From assembly GCA_021234155.1 (NCBI GenBank), contig JAJEKV010000008.1, positions 18,393,570 to 18,457,569 on the forward strand: a stretch of 64,000 bases of DNA. Reading direction: 5' to 3'. Position numbers and translations under genes: made by a program. Positions 24,070-35,270 of the stretch are shown piece by piece (position 1 is the stretch's first letter; the number at the start of each line of letters is the position of its first letter). The notes beneath the pieces are model-generated. The model had not been told where the DNA came from. It did not search any database and was given only the letters and a program-made list of their open reading frames with translations. The stretch is from Isoetes taiwanensis (lineage: Eukaryota; Streptophyta; Lycopodiopsida; Isoetales; Isoetaceae).

Positions 24070-25981
24070 AACCATCATTCAATTAAATTGGGATTATGTC
24101 TGTTCCAAAATCGCGCCAGATAAGCGTTATTTTTAGCTCATCTAGTGTTTTTTAATTCTATTTTTGGCATTTAAAAAGTTTAGTGTATGTTGCATATATA
24201 GTTATTTTTTCATATTTACTTTAAATAAGGTACTTATTTGCTTGAAATTAACATCACAATATCACAACAAAATAGCCACTTACTTAACAAAATCAAGCAA
24301 ATATTACAATACATAAAAATAATATTGCTTCAATATTCACATCTTTTTAACAAATTTAAATCTAGAGTTATGGTATTTAGGCCAATAAAATGTGAATATC
24401 TATACAATTAATAAATAAGATGACCTACAAAATGCTTTAAAGTAGACAATTTTAGTAAATGACCAACCTCCCAAATACTTTAAAATAGACAATTACGGTT
24501 TAAAACGGCACAATTTTGGTAAGTGGCGTTCCTATAAAATGCTTTAAAATAAACAATTTTGATAAGTGGCGTGGTGTTAAATCGCGCTGGCCTTGAATTC
24601 CTCAAGTGTGTGCAAACCGCAGGGAGTTCTAAACCCCTGTTTTTTCTTCACCCTTTCCGGTGAGCTTTTGCCTTTCATCTTAGAGTGGAGTAACATCTTA
24701 TGGCTTTTTGAACCACATTTTACAACGCTATTCATTGCAGTTGAATACTTGGAAACTAAATTGGCACTTTGAATTGGCACTTTGAATCCTCGCCCAACAA
24801 AATATACCTTTGCATTGGGCAAGGAAGAAGAAGAAATGTTATCAAGAGCTTGATTATTGTCCTTACCCAACGGCCACCAGATTCTGAACCTTAGCGGTAT
24901 TTATTTTTACTGTGGGGCATGCCATGATTGAATTCTATTTGTTACACAAAAACAGAGGCCTGTTACAAGGAAACGAACTAAGATCTCGTGGGCCGATGGG
25001 TATGGAAGATGCTACGCCAATAAACAGCGGTGTATGGAGCTCTGCCAATGGGTATGGAAGACATGCAATGTAGGCTATGGGGCTCTGGCCATACCAGCAG
25101 AGCTGCATGGAGGAATGGTGGTGAAGAATGAGTGGTACCAATCAAAGATCCGGATTTAAACACATTTCCACTAAATTTCTCGAATGGAAGATGGCTCTAG
25201 GCGTGACCACAAAGCCTCTCCTCGATTTTTTTCTTCTTCTTGATTTGTTGAACTGATGGTTTTATACAAATCCTTAAGCTTGGAGGCGAAAAAAATGATT
25301 CATCTTGCATCCATCTATCCGAAGGAGCCACGAAATGACTTATTTTTGCAGAAATGGCAAATGCATCTCTGCGAGTATAGAGGCGAGGAAACTCATGGCC
25401 GTTCTTTAAAGTCCATGTTTGCTTCATCACGATTACGCAGAGAGATAGGCGAAATGAGCTCCACCTGTTAGAGGAAGAAACTAGCAATCAAGTTAAGGAT
25501 ATAGAAGTCCACGGCCATTATCGAGGAAACTTAATAAGCTTTGTGAGATACTCTCGTGACCCTTTTGTTATCTCCATACCCATTCAACAAGCACCAAGTC
25601 GAATATTGTATACAAGCATCAAATCATCCGGAAAGGGCTACTTACCTCGGCAAGAGTGTAGCGATGAGAAAAACATCCGAAAAGGGCTACTTACCAAAAG
25701 CCCGGCCGGAAGCAAAGCTTTGCCCTTTTGGGCAAGCTATTAGGGGAAAGACGTAAAAAATGAAATGTAAAGAGAAATATAAAAGTGGGAGGATTTTTTA
25801 TGGCCAGGCGGGGACGCTTTTGAGAAAAGCCAAAACACAAAGAAAGGAAAAAATTTTGGGGAATTTTTTGAGGGCGGGAAACGCGTTTTCTAAAAATGTA
25901 AAAATTTCAAAAAACGCATAAATCATGTTATTCAAAAATTCTAAAAATTATGACATATTCCGAATTTAAATGAATGATGGT
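24070..25981. mobile_element. TIR DNA transposon, copy 1 (~1.9 kb)
   Basis: The left end (ACCATCATTCAATTAAATTG at 24071, continuing GGATTATGTC) is the near-exact reverse complement of the right end (GACATATTCCGAATTTAAAT at 25952, continuing GAATGATGG). Terminal repeats are about 30 bp. The same ends bound a second element at 55,488-57,222, which shows that the two ends move together. No transposase was found. The interior holds weak reading frames on the minus strand (24,577-24,870, 97 codons; 25,200-25,490) that I do not recognise. The interiors of the two copies are unrelated beyond their ends. Confidence 0.75.
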
Positions 25982-28006
25982 TTTATAATAACACTTTTAA
26001 GTAACTTTTAATTGATGTCTATTTTATTATATTTGAAAGAAATTTATTGAAATAGTATGTCATTGAAAAAATAATATATGAATGCTTGTATGGATATGAA
26101 ACCAATGAAAAAACAAGTAAAGAAAAAGAGCAAAAGGCACGATCATGATAAATCAATAAAGGTTTCTGTACATAAGACCATTACTGGTCCACAGGTTCAT
26201 TTTAAATCAATAACTTCTTTACCTTATTGGATCTCAAGCCGAATTTTAGGATATTAGTATTTCGTGAGATCCTCTATCAATAAAAAAATATTTATTGCTA
26301 GGTTTGGGCTAAAACTTTTAGTATTAGTTCCAAGTTATCATCAAATATTTTCCATATTTGATCTCTAGATTTGTGCCTTGAAAATGAACTTCAAACACCA
26401 TATTTCAAAGCTTCCCAAAGTTAAGATAGCAATGCAAGATGAACCAAGGAAAAATATGAAAATATATGCCTAAAGAAGATCAAGATAGACTGCTATGCCG
26501 ATGCCAATTATTGGTCCACATGACCTCTCATTTAAAAGTTAAGAACATCATCATCTTAATCAATTCTTTAGAATATAGTTTATATCACATTATATATGAT
26601 AACATTAGGGAGGATTGTCTATCTAAAAGGTGATATTGGAGCACAAAAATTAAGTAGTTACGGGCTACTTTGAATGTATGAGAAAGTTCACTTACACCTT
26701 TCAAAGATTATCTTATAGACGATGAGAAATCATAATATCATTGTAGGGAACAAAATGAATAGAGCCAATGCAAATAAATAGAGAAATTTTCTCAATCCAG
26801 TTGGTTTAATCCTGGACCTATACATAGTCCATGCTTATTTATATTCAAATCTTGTATATAATATATTATCCTAACATGAAATTTGAGATATATATTGCCA
26901 ACAAAGGTTCAAATTTACAAAATTTATAGCCTATCATAAAAGTTGATCTACATGTACTATGGTCCTACTTAGACTACAACATTTTGGAGCAGCCACACAT
27001 TGTCTAACTTTATAATATTGGAAAGTAAGTAGGTTTCTTCATTTTTTTCCCTAATAAGACCACAACAAGGATCTCAATATCCTTTTTATCATACATTGCG
27101 CCATTTCAAAGGCTTATGGAAGAATTATAGTGCAATAAGTTAATTTTTGAGATGAACTAGAAAAACAGGTACGGAAAGTTTTTTGATCTATTTATTTATA
27201 GTCATGGCTAAAGTTCATGATATTGTCCTCTATTCATCAATAACTATCACTACCTACATTATTGTTGAGTTTTAGACCTATAAAGGTATAATCAATGCAC
27301 TTTGGAACATTTCTTTGTGTTCATCCTGTTATATTAGAGCTCGTTTAGATCTAGATAATGCATGGTTATACCCTAGTTACACTATATTTATGTTGATAAA
27401 GTAAATTCCTACATAGAGTTGATTAGAATGCATCATTTACTATCCTTATGAGACTTATGGATGGGATTTATTGAAGCACTTTAACCCATATTTTTATTTT
27501 GAATTCTGTACAATAATTTCTTTAGTTAATAACGATACTAATAAAACATATAAACATAAAAAAAATTCTTTGGACTATAGGTTACCCAGTTAAGGACTCA
27601 TTGTCACAAAAATTAAGTCAAAACTTGTAATAATAAGAGAGAAATAATTCTTGAACCTCATGCAGCATTTTTAAGCAAACTAGGGTTTGGCGACTTCAAT
27701 TAAAATCGGCAAGGCATGGAAACATGTAAATTGATATGTTTTATCATAATACATCAATTAATTTCATATTTAGCAAGGTTTAGACACTTTTATGCTAGAA
27801 AATTGAAGAATGCAGTTCTAGAGTGCTGTAAAAACTGCCAAATTCTTCAAAGTTTGAACAATCATACCAATATAAAGGTGTATCCAATGGTCATAAAATT
27901 CTCACAGGTCGTTAAGAATCAAGTGAAGACTCAAATAGTGTTGGTATATTTTAAAATTAAAATTTATCTTGTGAGATATATCGGTTTAAGTGGCAGGGGA
28001 TATGGT
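25982..28006. other. AT-rich intergenic region, no gene recognised
   Basis: Very AT-rich with scattered GGACCA-type motifs (26,180; 26,505). A 121-codon plus-strand open stretch at 27,716-28,081 has a Cys-rich start (ECCKNCQILQ) but no recognisable domain. It runs into the palindrome at 28,007, so I do not call it a gene. Confidence 0.45.
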
Positions 28007-28040
28007 GGACCATTTCTGGTCCATGGACCAGAAATGGTCC
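28007..28040. repeat. 34-bp perfect palindrome
   Basis: GGACCATTTCTGGTCCA at 28007-28023 is followed directly by its exact reverse complement at 28024-28040, with no spacer. Imperfect half-sites of the same motif occur at 23,531, 23,904, 26,180 and 26,505. Confidence 0.95.
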
Positions 28041-28689
28041 CCGGGACAACTCTAGTGTTAAGAAAAGAATCAGAAATATAGAAGAGCTTGAAGCAACAGG
28101 AGCTGGTATAAAATGTATGATTTAGTATATTAAGGAGATGGATTATGGAAGTTCCAAATTCCTTTTTAGGATTGCTAAGGGCAGGTTTTAAAAAAATACT
28201 ATCACTGAAGTGGAAAGTAATGATGGTATTTATTCAATGATCAAGTTACATCACAAAAATCTTTCATGATTACAAAGAGCTTTTCACAGATCTGCCTATT
28301 TTTCAAGAATCTATCCTTGATGCAAATAACTTCAGGAGCCTAATGGACAATATTATGCCACATCCTACTGAAACTATGGATGATTGATTTCTATACGGGG
28401 CATGTAGGAACTGTGGGAGGCGCTAGGTGTAGCGTTTGAGCTCAGGTAAGGCAGATATACAGGTGATGTGAGATGACAGGTACGTGTGTAGGGCCACCAG
28501 TAGGCCATGAGAGGGGATTTGGATAGGGGAATGAGGGACATAATGGAATAGTAACAGGCTATGAGCAGGGTTTGGGACAAGGGACAGGGGGACAGAATGG
28601 ATCAGAAACAGTTGACAAGGGAGAGGATTTAGGGGAAAAGATGTTGACGCTTTTTAGAAAGATGTCATATCAGGAATAGGTACAAATCA

Positions 28690-29369
28690 TTGAGATAGTA
28701 CATGCTATGACAGAAAAGGGAGAGAATGGAATAGATAAAGGTAAAAGAATCTTTTTTACCCGCGGCAACTGGTTGATTCCGAACATGACGAAAGGAGATC
28801 GGAGAACCAGATCACATTCCATTTCTCAAATCCAAATGCACATTTGGCACGTCCTATATTGGAGGAAATCAATGCTGAACAAAGGAATCTGACACAAACG
28901 ACACGGCAGTCATGAGTTCAGAGGTACTCCTTCTCTTCAGCATGCTTTCATTCCGGACAGACTTAAACAGCTTGAATCCAACGCGGTTATTGGTTGCATT
29001 AGGCACGAGGGGGTTAAACTAAGCTTTCTCAGGAGTGAAATATGTAAAATGAATAAGAATGTTGAAATAACAGGGCTTTACTGGCTTGATTTCCCTTTCT
29101 TTGTGGTGGAGTATGGCAATGAACATACCGTCCAATTCCTCCTTAAATAAATTTTCAAGGCCAATACCCAGTTTTATTTTCAGAAATGGAAAGCAAAATT
29201 CGATCCGCAAAATCTCAAGGAGCTTTATCACCCAGCTTCCTGCTTTGTTCAGGGCCTCAGCCCAATCTACTGCACGGGGATATTTTTAGGAAGCTATTCT
29301 CTTCTGTTGGAGAATATACAGGATGGGAAGCAGTTCCCAAGAGGGCACCAAAAATATGGATCCAGTTAG
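28690..29369 (+). pseudogene. LINE ORF1, N-terminal part (DUF4283-type), cut by the 11.9-kb island
   Basis: Despite frame changes, the plus strand encodes LARPILEEINAEQRN, then FIPDRLKQLESNAVIGCIRH, then YFQKWKAKFDPQNLKELYHP (about 29,182-29,241) and APKIWIQLD. This is the DUF4283 layout of plant LINE ORF1 proteins. It stops at 29,369, where the terminal inverted repeat of the island starts. The matching C-terminal half with a CCHC knuckle resumes at 41,248. It had several frameshifts, so the LINE is inactive. Confidence 0.75.
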
Positions 29370-29732
29370 ACATTAGAGCGGATTTGGGGTCTGAAAATGG
29401 CCCTTATCTTGGGTTAAAGATTTCCACGTCAGATTCGCCAGGACCAATCAGGTTTGCGCCTTTTTTACGAAAGTCAGTATTACTTGGCAGGTAGAAGGAT
29501 GAGCAGGCTTACTTGGCATCCACATGGCGTATTTTCATAGGGGATGCCTGCGCTTTGATTGCAACCATTTTAATGGGCGTATTTTTGGGGAGTTAACCCG
29601 CCCAAAATAATGGTGACTTTTGATAGCCCTCTTGTCGTGGTCACCAATTCCCTTGTCAAATTTTTGGCGCCAAAATTGTGATCTTTATCCTCAAAAGCGC
29701 CTCTCGTGCATCCTCTCCGCCTCACTCCTCAT

Positions 29733-30673
29733 ATGCAATCCATGTCTCCTGTAATTTACGTGGTTCTTGCCCCATTCAGAACTCCCAAGGTCAAGAAGTG
29801 GGGGTTTTGTCTCAATAGGTTCGTAGGTGAGTATCTTTTGCCATCAACGAGGGGCGAGCATAGAGTTAAGCGACAAAAGCGATCGGGACGTGCAAACACA
29901 TTGGATAGGTAGGATAAAAAGAGTTCAAGTTGAATTCTAGCAGCGGGAAAGTGGAAAGTATAACAACACGACATGCATATACCCCTTCGATATGGCCAAA
30001 GAGCTAATCTCCACCAAAACAGCTTCCCAAAATTGCCCGCAAATGGTAACCACCTTAATCGGATCACACGACGCGAAGCTAGTACAGCCTACTTAGCTGC
30101 GTAGAGATAGTTTAGCGTCGTGGTGATCTCCTTTATCTTTTCATTTCTTTCGTTGACACGTGTTTACAAACAAATTTTTGTGCAGGTTTATGTTTATCGA
30201 CGTCGTGGATGTCATTCCGGCCGAAAGTATTAGTAGTGTACTTGTCGTGGTATCACATAGACATCGGAATTGTCCTTTTCCAAGGTATGGATGCCGGTGA
30301 CCTTGCGGGGGTATAGGCATCCGGTTTTCTGGGACATGATTATAAGCGTAAAGATCAGGAAACCGAGCTTGAGGCGGTTGAATTGCCCCCTTTAAGTGAA
30401 CTTTGTAAGCCATGGACTAATGAGAACAATGTAATTGCAATGAAGAAATGCATGGTTGACGAGGTGCAAGCGGGAATGTCTCGAAAGCGGAGGCGTGAGG
30501 ATGAGTTTCAAAAATCTTCACACCGTTTGAGGTATTTGCTAACATATTCGGATGGCACGGGGAAGTTGAAAAGCTTCAAGACATATCGTGCTTTCTCCCC
30601 CCCCGATTTTGTGGATGGCTTATTTTTGGTTCCGCACGGGATGTTCGATTCCACGAATCATCCGGTCAACTAA
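29733..30673 (+). pseudogene. Two-exon gene of unknown function in the island
   Basis: Exon 1 runs 29733-29826 (start MQSMSPVIYVVLAP) and ends at a strong donor GTAG|GTGAGT. Exon 2 runs 30186-30673 after TTTTGTGCAG. The join keeps frame and predicts about 193 residues, with one in-frame TAG at 30314-30316. The second half has a basic patch (SRKRRREDE) and a C-terminus FVDGLFLVPHGMFDSTNHPVN minus its last residue. No family is recognised. The intron contains one of the island hairpins (30,061-30,131). The single stop suggests a recent loss of function or a sequencing error. Confidence 0.5.
30061..30131. repeat. Island hairpin, copy 1
   Basis: GGATCACACGACGCGAAGCT at the left pairs with AGCGTCGTGGTGATCTCC at the right, about 70 bp overall. 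It lies in the putative intron of the first island gene. Confidence 0.75.
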
Positions 30674-30744
30674 TGTAGGTCAGCAGAGTTAAGTCCTCCT
30701 TTAAGTTCAGATACTTTCTTCCAAAACAATATTTATAACGTTAA

Positions 30745-31045
30745 TTGTCAACTAGAACGAAGGAAACAAAAAGAGAGGTTGCACAACTTTTTGGGAGCCG
30801 TTTGAGGACCATAACATTTTCCGATCACGGTGGATATTCGGTATGGAGAGGGAGGAAGTCATTTATACACCACTATGGAAAGCGAATGGCCATTATCGAG
30901 CTAAGAGTGCTAATGGAGACAGAGGAGATTGCCGATTGACTTCCATTATTTCATTGATGGCATTAGGGTTGGTTTCTGAGGCAAGAGGAAATGTAAAGTT
31001 TAGTGAGTTCGCGATCAACAAGAAATTGTCTATCGCCTAGCGCTT
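30745..31045 (+). pseudogene. Frameshifted small reading frame, unknown
   Basis: Two overlapping plus-strand frames (30745-30939 and 30843-31040) look like one decayed coding region: REVAQLFGSRLRTITFSDHG in one frame, then SIISLMALGLVSEARGNVKF in the other. No domain is recognised. A tandem of TTTTTTAGGGTTCCGTA (31,083 and 31,116) follows, before the histone-like gene. Confidence 0.35.
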
Positions 31046-31250
31046 TAAATCTCAGTTTTTTATTTGTGTTTTTGTCCGATGTTTTTTTAGGGTTCCGTAT
31101 TTTGTCCGATATTTTTTTAGGGTTCCGTACAATTATTTAAAAACGTTACCATCATATTTTACTTTAACTTCTGTTTTTTACTATTTATCTCTTGCCAGTT
31201 GTCTATTTTTGTCAGTGTTCGTAGTATAAAGCGCCATCCGCTGAGAAGCC

Positions 31251-32060
31251 ATGGCAAGAACTAAGCAAACTGCAAGGATCCATCCAGGTGGTGTAAGGCC
31301 GGTGATTACATTAGTCCGCCTACTTCATCTCGAATCTAAGTCTTCGATAGAATTCTCCTCCTCCGGACCATGCCTAAATGTAAGACCGAAAAAGTAATCC
31401 GCATGACAGACGGGCCGGAGAAGCAGCTCCTATAAAGTAGGGAGGTGCCTCCGGTTCGGAGGCGGAGGATGGAATGTGAGAGGCCGTGGCGAATATGGCG
31501 CGGATTAATTATTAGACGCCCGCCTCTTGCTCTTATCAAGCTCTCCCGCCTCCCCGTGGATCGCGAGAACCTTCAAACCAAAGGAGGAAATTGCGCGTCA
31601 AAGGGGAAGGCGACCAAAATGTGAGAGGCGGCGGAAGAGTCGGCCGAGGGGCGACACCGTCTTTGGGGTGAGGAGGCGGCGGAAGGGCCGAAAGCAACGA
31701 GCCCCAAATGCTGGGGTGGGTGAGGTAGTGGCGAAGCTGAAGACGAAGCCTGGCATTAAAAGGCCAGCGAGATTAAGAAGTGGTATCAAGAGCACTGAGA
31801 TGGTCATTCCGCGTCTCCCATTTTGCAAGGCTCGTGAAAGAGATTCTCGCAAGAGTGTGGTGCGATACATCATACCCGATTAATTCAATTCAGCGGCTTT
31901 TTAAATGCTCTTCAAATGGCTTCAAGCCGGTTGGTGTCGGTCTGTTCGAGGACTCACAGCTTGCAGCAATACATGCTAAGCGGGTGGTATCATGCCCAAG
32001 GACATGCGCCTGTCTTACGATAAGGGATCCCGAGTATTATGGTCAAAATTTTATGGCTGA
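31251..32060 (+). pseudogene. Divergent histone H3-like gene, frameshifted
   Basis: The ATG at 31251 starts MARTKQTAR, the invariant H3 N-terminus. After a ~450-bp Arg-rich or inserted stretch, the histone fold follows in several frames: STEMVIPRLPF (alpha-1 region, ~31,790), LVKEI, ALQMASSRLV (alpha-2), GLFEDSQLAAIHAKRVV (31,938-31,990) and MPKDMRL (31,992). The frame that holds MPKDMRL ends at TGA 32058-32060. At least three frame changes are needed, so it is a relic. Differences from canonical plant H3 around alpha-1 make it a divergent variant. TATAAA lies at 31225-31230. Function, if ever expressed: nucleosomal H3 or a substitute for it. Confidence 0.75.
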
Positions 32061-32232
32061 ATACAACAAGAAGAAAGACCCCTAAAAAAAGGCCGTGAAG
32101 TGCCTTTGTTTTTTTCATATGTATAATATTTCTTAATGTAATGGCTTTATAAAGCTTAATCTCTTAGTCCATTTCTTTCTTAGAAGCCTAGCCGCACTTT
32201 GTATTTTTTTTTTTTTTTTAATGTTATCGTGA

Positions 32233-32301
32233 GGATCACACGGCCGCAGCAACAAGCATTGTGCTTTTTGTTGCACATAGTAGTCTTCGTCGTGGTGATC
32301 C
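32233..32301. repeat. Island hairpin, copy 2
   Basis: GGATCACACGGCCGCAGC pairs with GTCTTCGTCGTGGTGATCC, 69 bp in total. It lies between the H3-like gene and the next gene. Three CCCTAA repeats follow it directly (32,302-32,322). Confidence 0.8.
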
Positions 32302-32393
32302 AACCCTAACCCTAACCCTAAAATGTACGGACAAATTTCCCCACAACGGCTGTGTTCTCTTTCATAATCGACCAACGGCTACTTGAGTTCAAG

Positions 32394-33537
32394 ATGAGCC
32401 TTACCGCTCCTAAACATCTTCTTGCTTTCGTCATCGGCTTCGCCATAGATTGTTATGTGAAGTTCCCGGAATGGTATGCATCCGCCCCTCATGACAACGA
32501 GGAAGTTCGCCTAACTACGATTTATCCGTTCTATTGCAAGGAGTTGGACATCATGGCAAACAATGAGCGAGCTTGGATGCGATCGCGAGGTTGCCTTAAG
32601 CTTTTCACCGGACGCTTGGTCTCGGCGACGCCCTTTGCGAGATGTCCTGCTCGTGGATTCAAAACCAGCTCTAGAGGAGGCGGCTTCCCATTTGCAAACA
32701 ACAAGATGTTTTTCAAGAATTTCGCATAGCAAGGCTCCTCCTGGCTGCGTCCTTGTGCTTAAGAAGGTATCTTATTTCTCTTTGCCATTTGCATTTGCTA
32801 GTTATTGCATTCTGCTCGGCCAAACCGAAGATACACTGGAAACAATGAAATCTTTAAGCCAAGGGGGGTCAGTTATGTGTGATGATGCTGACTATGACGT
32901 AGAAATGGAGATAGATCTACAAGAAGAAGAGCAAGAATGTAGGAGTTTTAGCTTCGACGCACTGGCCTTGGGTGAACCAGAGGAGGGAGATGATTCTGAA
33001 GGTGATGAGGATGGGGATGAGGATGAAAAGAAGTTGTCTGACATAACGCCAATTTTAGTGGAAGGCAAAGAATACCTATTGCTAAGTGATATACTGAGGA
33101 ACCCGTCTTTGTTACGAATGTGTGCTAGGGAAGACGAGCTTATCAGTACCTTGGCCGAATGGGTAAACCTAGGCTTAGATTTTGAAGAGGATTTGGACAA
33201 AGAGATGTTTGAAGTGTCTAATTACACCGGCAATGCTATAAAGCTTAAAGAAGCCTATGAGAGGCTGGAGTCTCGATTTGCTCAAGAGGAGGCGAATCTA
33301 CCAACGGAAGAAGAATTCCAGCGTCTCCGTGCAAAGCTGCCAACAGGATCTACAGGTTTGGCAGGCCCTTCAGTCAATCGCGGCAGCATAAGCCTCATAG
33401 ATGAGGAGAAATGTGAAGAAGATAAGCTTGAGGGTTCTTATTTGTGGGAAGTAGATGATTTTTCTTGCCGACGCACGCGGGGGACGAGGGAAAGATTGAA
33501 GGACTCTCTACATTGTTACGATATATCTCAAGATTAG
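32394..33537 (+). pseudogene. Acidic protein of unknown family, with a frame change near 32,600
   Basis: An ATG at 32394 opens MSLTAPKHLLAFVIGFAID. This frame runs to 32,729. A second frame, open from 32,563 to 33,537, carries a strongly acidic segment (EEGDDSEGDEDGDEDEKK, ~32,985-33,030) and a helical C-terminal part (EEDLDKEMFEVSNYTGNAIK). A frameshift, or two overlapping genes, would explain the layout. If the downstream frame is an independent gene, ATG 32845 gives about 230 residues. No enzymatic motif is visible. The acidic run would suit a chromatin- or histone-binding protein, but that is only inference from composition. Confidence 0.5.
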
Positions 33538-34073
33538 ATTAATGGGGAGATAATCGTCTTCAAACAGAACTTTCAGTCCAAAAGGTGCGAGTTTGTCTAT
33601 TACATCCGCATTATGCATGTTGGAACCATTCCCAATTGGCATCAAACTTTGAAAGGGGTGATAGCATTATTTGGGATGTTGTGCTACAATATTTTGGCGA
33701 CCAACCCGGTCTGCTTGGGCGAGCAATATGTTAAATTTTTTAGCTTTGGCAGCTCACCCAAGGTTGGAAGCTGGGGTCGATAACATGGAAGTCATTGCCT
33801 TGTTGGGTCGGTCTTGTGAGAGGATTGAAAGAGCATGAAATTGACGAAGCTTGAGAAATTGGAAGTTATATGTTTTCCAACTTGTATCGGTAAAATTATT
33901 TACCATGATTGTCCTTCCGAAATTCCTAATAAAAATTATTCTATTTGTATTTATTCACATCACCTTGAAATACATCGGTCGATTTTTCGTCATATCTAGG
34001 TTTTCGTGGTAGTGTGATATTTATCTCGAAGAAATGAAATATTATTGGAAAAAACAATTAATTTATTTATTCC
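33538..34073. other. Island gap, no intact gene; possible hairpin near 33,965-34,015
   Basis: A plus-strand remnant (33,541-33,720; HVGTIPNWHQTLKGVIALFG) is not open over a useful length. ATCACC...GGTAGTGTGAT near 33,962-34,017 is a weak version of the island hairpin. Confidence 0.35.
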
Positions 34074-34560
34074 TCACACGGCGAGAAGCAACTTCGTGTG
34101 ACTCATGTTATAAATAGAAGACAAAATGTCCACGGCCGACCTCCAGATCGCCTTCCTTACCGCTCATCTTCTACTTCCGCCGCGCTTCCACCTTACGGCC
34201 GATGGCATCATCATCTTCCTCTAGCGACCACGCCAAGATAACACTCCCGGCGCCCGGAGCTGCCCGTGGACATCACCCTTGCGGTGGTGATGAAGAGATT
34301 CAAGGAGATCCATGATGAAAAAAACAACCGTCGTCGTCACGAGAACAATGAGGCGGTGAATGATTAGCCTTCACGAGGGGAGCTGCGGCGGCGAGGCGTT
34401 GAGCTCGTGGAAACATTCGCCATGTACCAAGAGGCGACGAGCCGCATGAGGCCGAGGCGATTGAAGCGCTCACATGATTTCGAGGCCTTAGAAGATATGG
34501 GAAGAAGCTCCAAGAGCGGAGGATGAGAACGCGACCTATACGGCTTGACTGCCGGACATG
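34074..34560 (+). pseudogene. Island tandem paralogue A, with hairpin and TATA box upstream
   Basis: TCACACGGCGAGAAGCAACTTCGTGTGA (a short hairpin) precedes TTATAAATAGAAG (~34,108) and an ATG at 34202 (MASSSSSSDHA). The second frame carries LPVDITLAVVMKRFKEIHDE and RRRHENNEA. The gene is frameshifted, unlike its paralogue's upstream region. The same order (hairpin, TATA box, Ser-rich start, MKRFKE motif) recurs in paralogue B 900 bp downstream. The family is unrecognised. Confidence 0.5.
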
Positions 34561-34691
34561 AAAATAAGCTAGAGGATCATGAAGATCCCTAGCCGTTGTA
34601 TCTATCTATTTTTGCTTCAAAGAAAAGTTTTCTCTATTTTTTGCTTCTATCTATCCTCTTGTTCCAATGTATGTTCTGTTTTTATTAAAAT

Positions 34692-34757
34692 ATCACCGCG
34701 GCCGAAATGCCTTGCTTGCAATTAGGTAGCAATCAATGGATTTGCGTCATGGTGATC
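34692..34757. repeat. Island hairpin between paralogues A and B
   Basis: ATCACCGCGGCCGAAAT pairs imperfectly with ATTTGCGTCATGGTGAT. It lies downstream of paralogue A and upstream of paralogue B. Confidence 0.6.
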
Positions 34758-34918
34758 TCCTTGGATTCTATTTTTGCTTCAATGAGAAGTTCTATCTTTA
34801 GTTATGTATCAGTAAAATTACTTATGTATAGATTGTATCACCGAAATTATCAATAAAAATTATCACATGAGCTTTCTCGGAAGAAAAGATGTTAGAAGAA
34901 GTAATGGTCCTTTTTCCT

Positions 34919-35270
34919 CACCACGTGGCGAGAAGTAACGGTCCATTTTTTCGACCCGGCATCGCCGGCGTCGTGTGACTCAAGCTACTACGAAATCCCC
35001 TGTTATAAATAGAAGACCTTCTATCTTGCCTTTGACCTCCGATCCTCTTCCGCCTTCCTGCTCATCTTCTCCGCCTTCCGCCTTCCGCCTTCTCCTCCGA
35101 TGGCATGTTCATCCTCCTCCTCCGATAGCGCCCACCGCTGCTGCCGCGGACATCACCCCTTGGCGTGTGGTGATGAAGAGATTCAAGGAGGTTCACGGCG
35201 AAAACAAAAGTCTCGTCAGCCGAGAAGATGGAGGCGGTGGACAAGTTAGAATTCACGGGGGGCTCCGATG
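34919..35270 (+). pseudogene. Island tandem paralogue B
   Basis: A hairpin (TCACCACGTGGCGAGAAGTA ... GCGTCGTGTGA, 34,919-34,978) and TTATAAATAGAAG (~35,001) precede an ATG at 35101 (MACSSSSSDSAH). A second frame carries ADITPWRVVMKRFKEVHGE, matching paralogue A. The copy is frameshifted. Leader pyrimidine-rich repeats (CTTCCGCC) sit just before the ATG. Confidence 0.5.

Noticed and set aside
24577-24870. 97-codon minus-strand gene
   Set aside because: It lies inside a TIR element, shows no recognised domain and has no supporting exons. I kept it only as part of the element.
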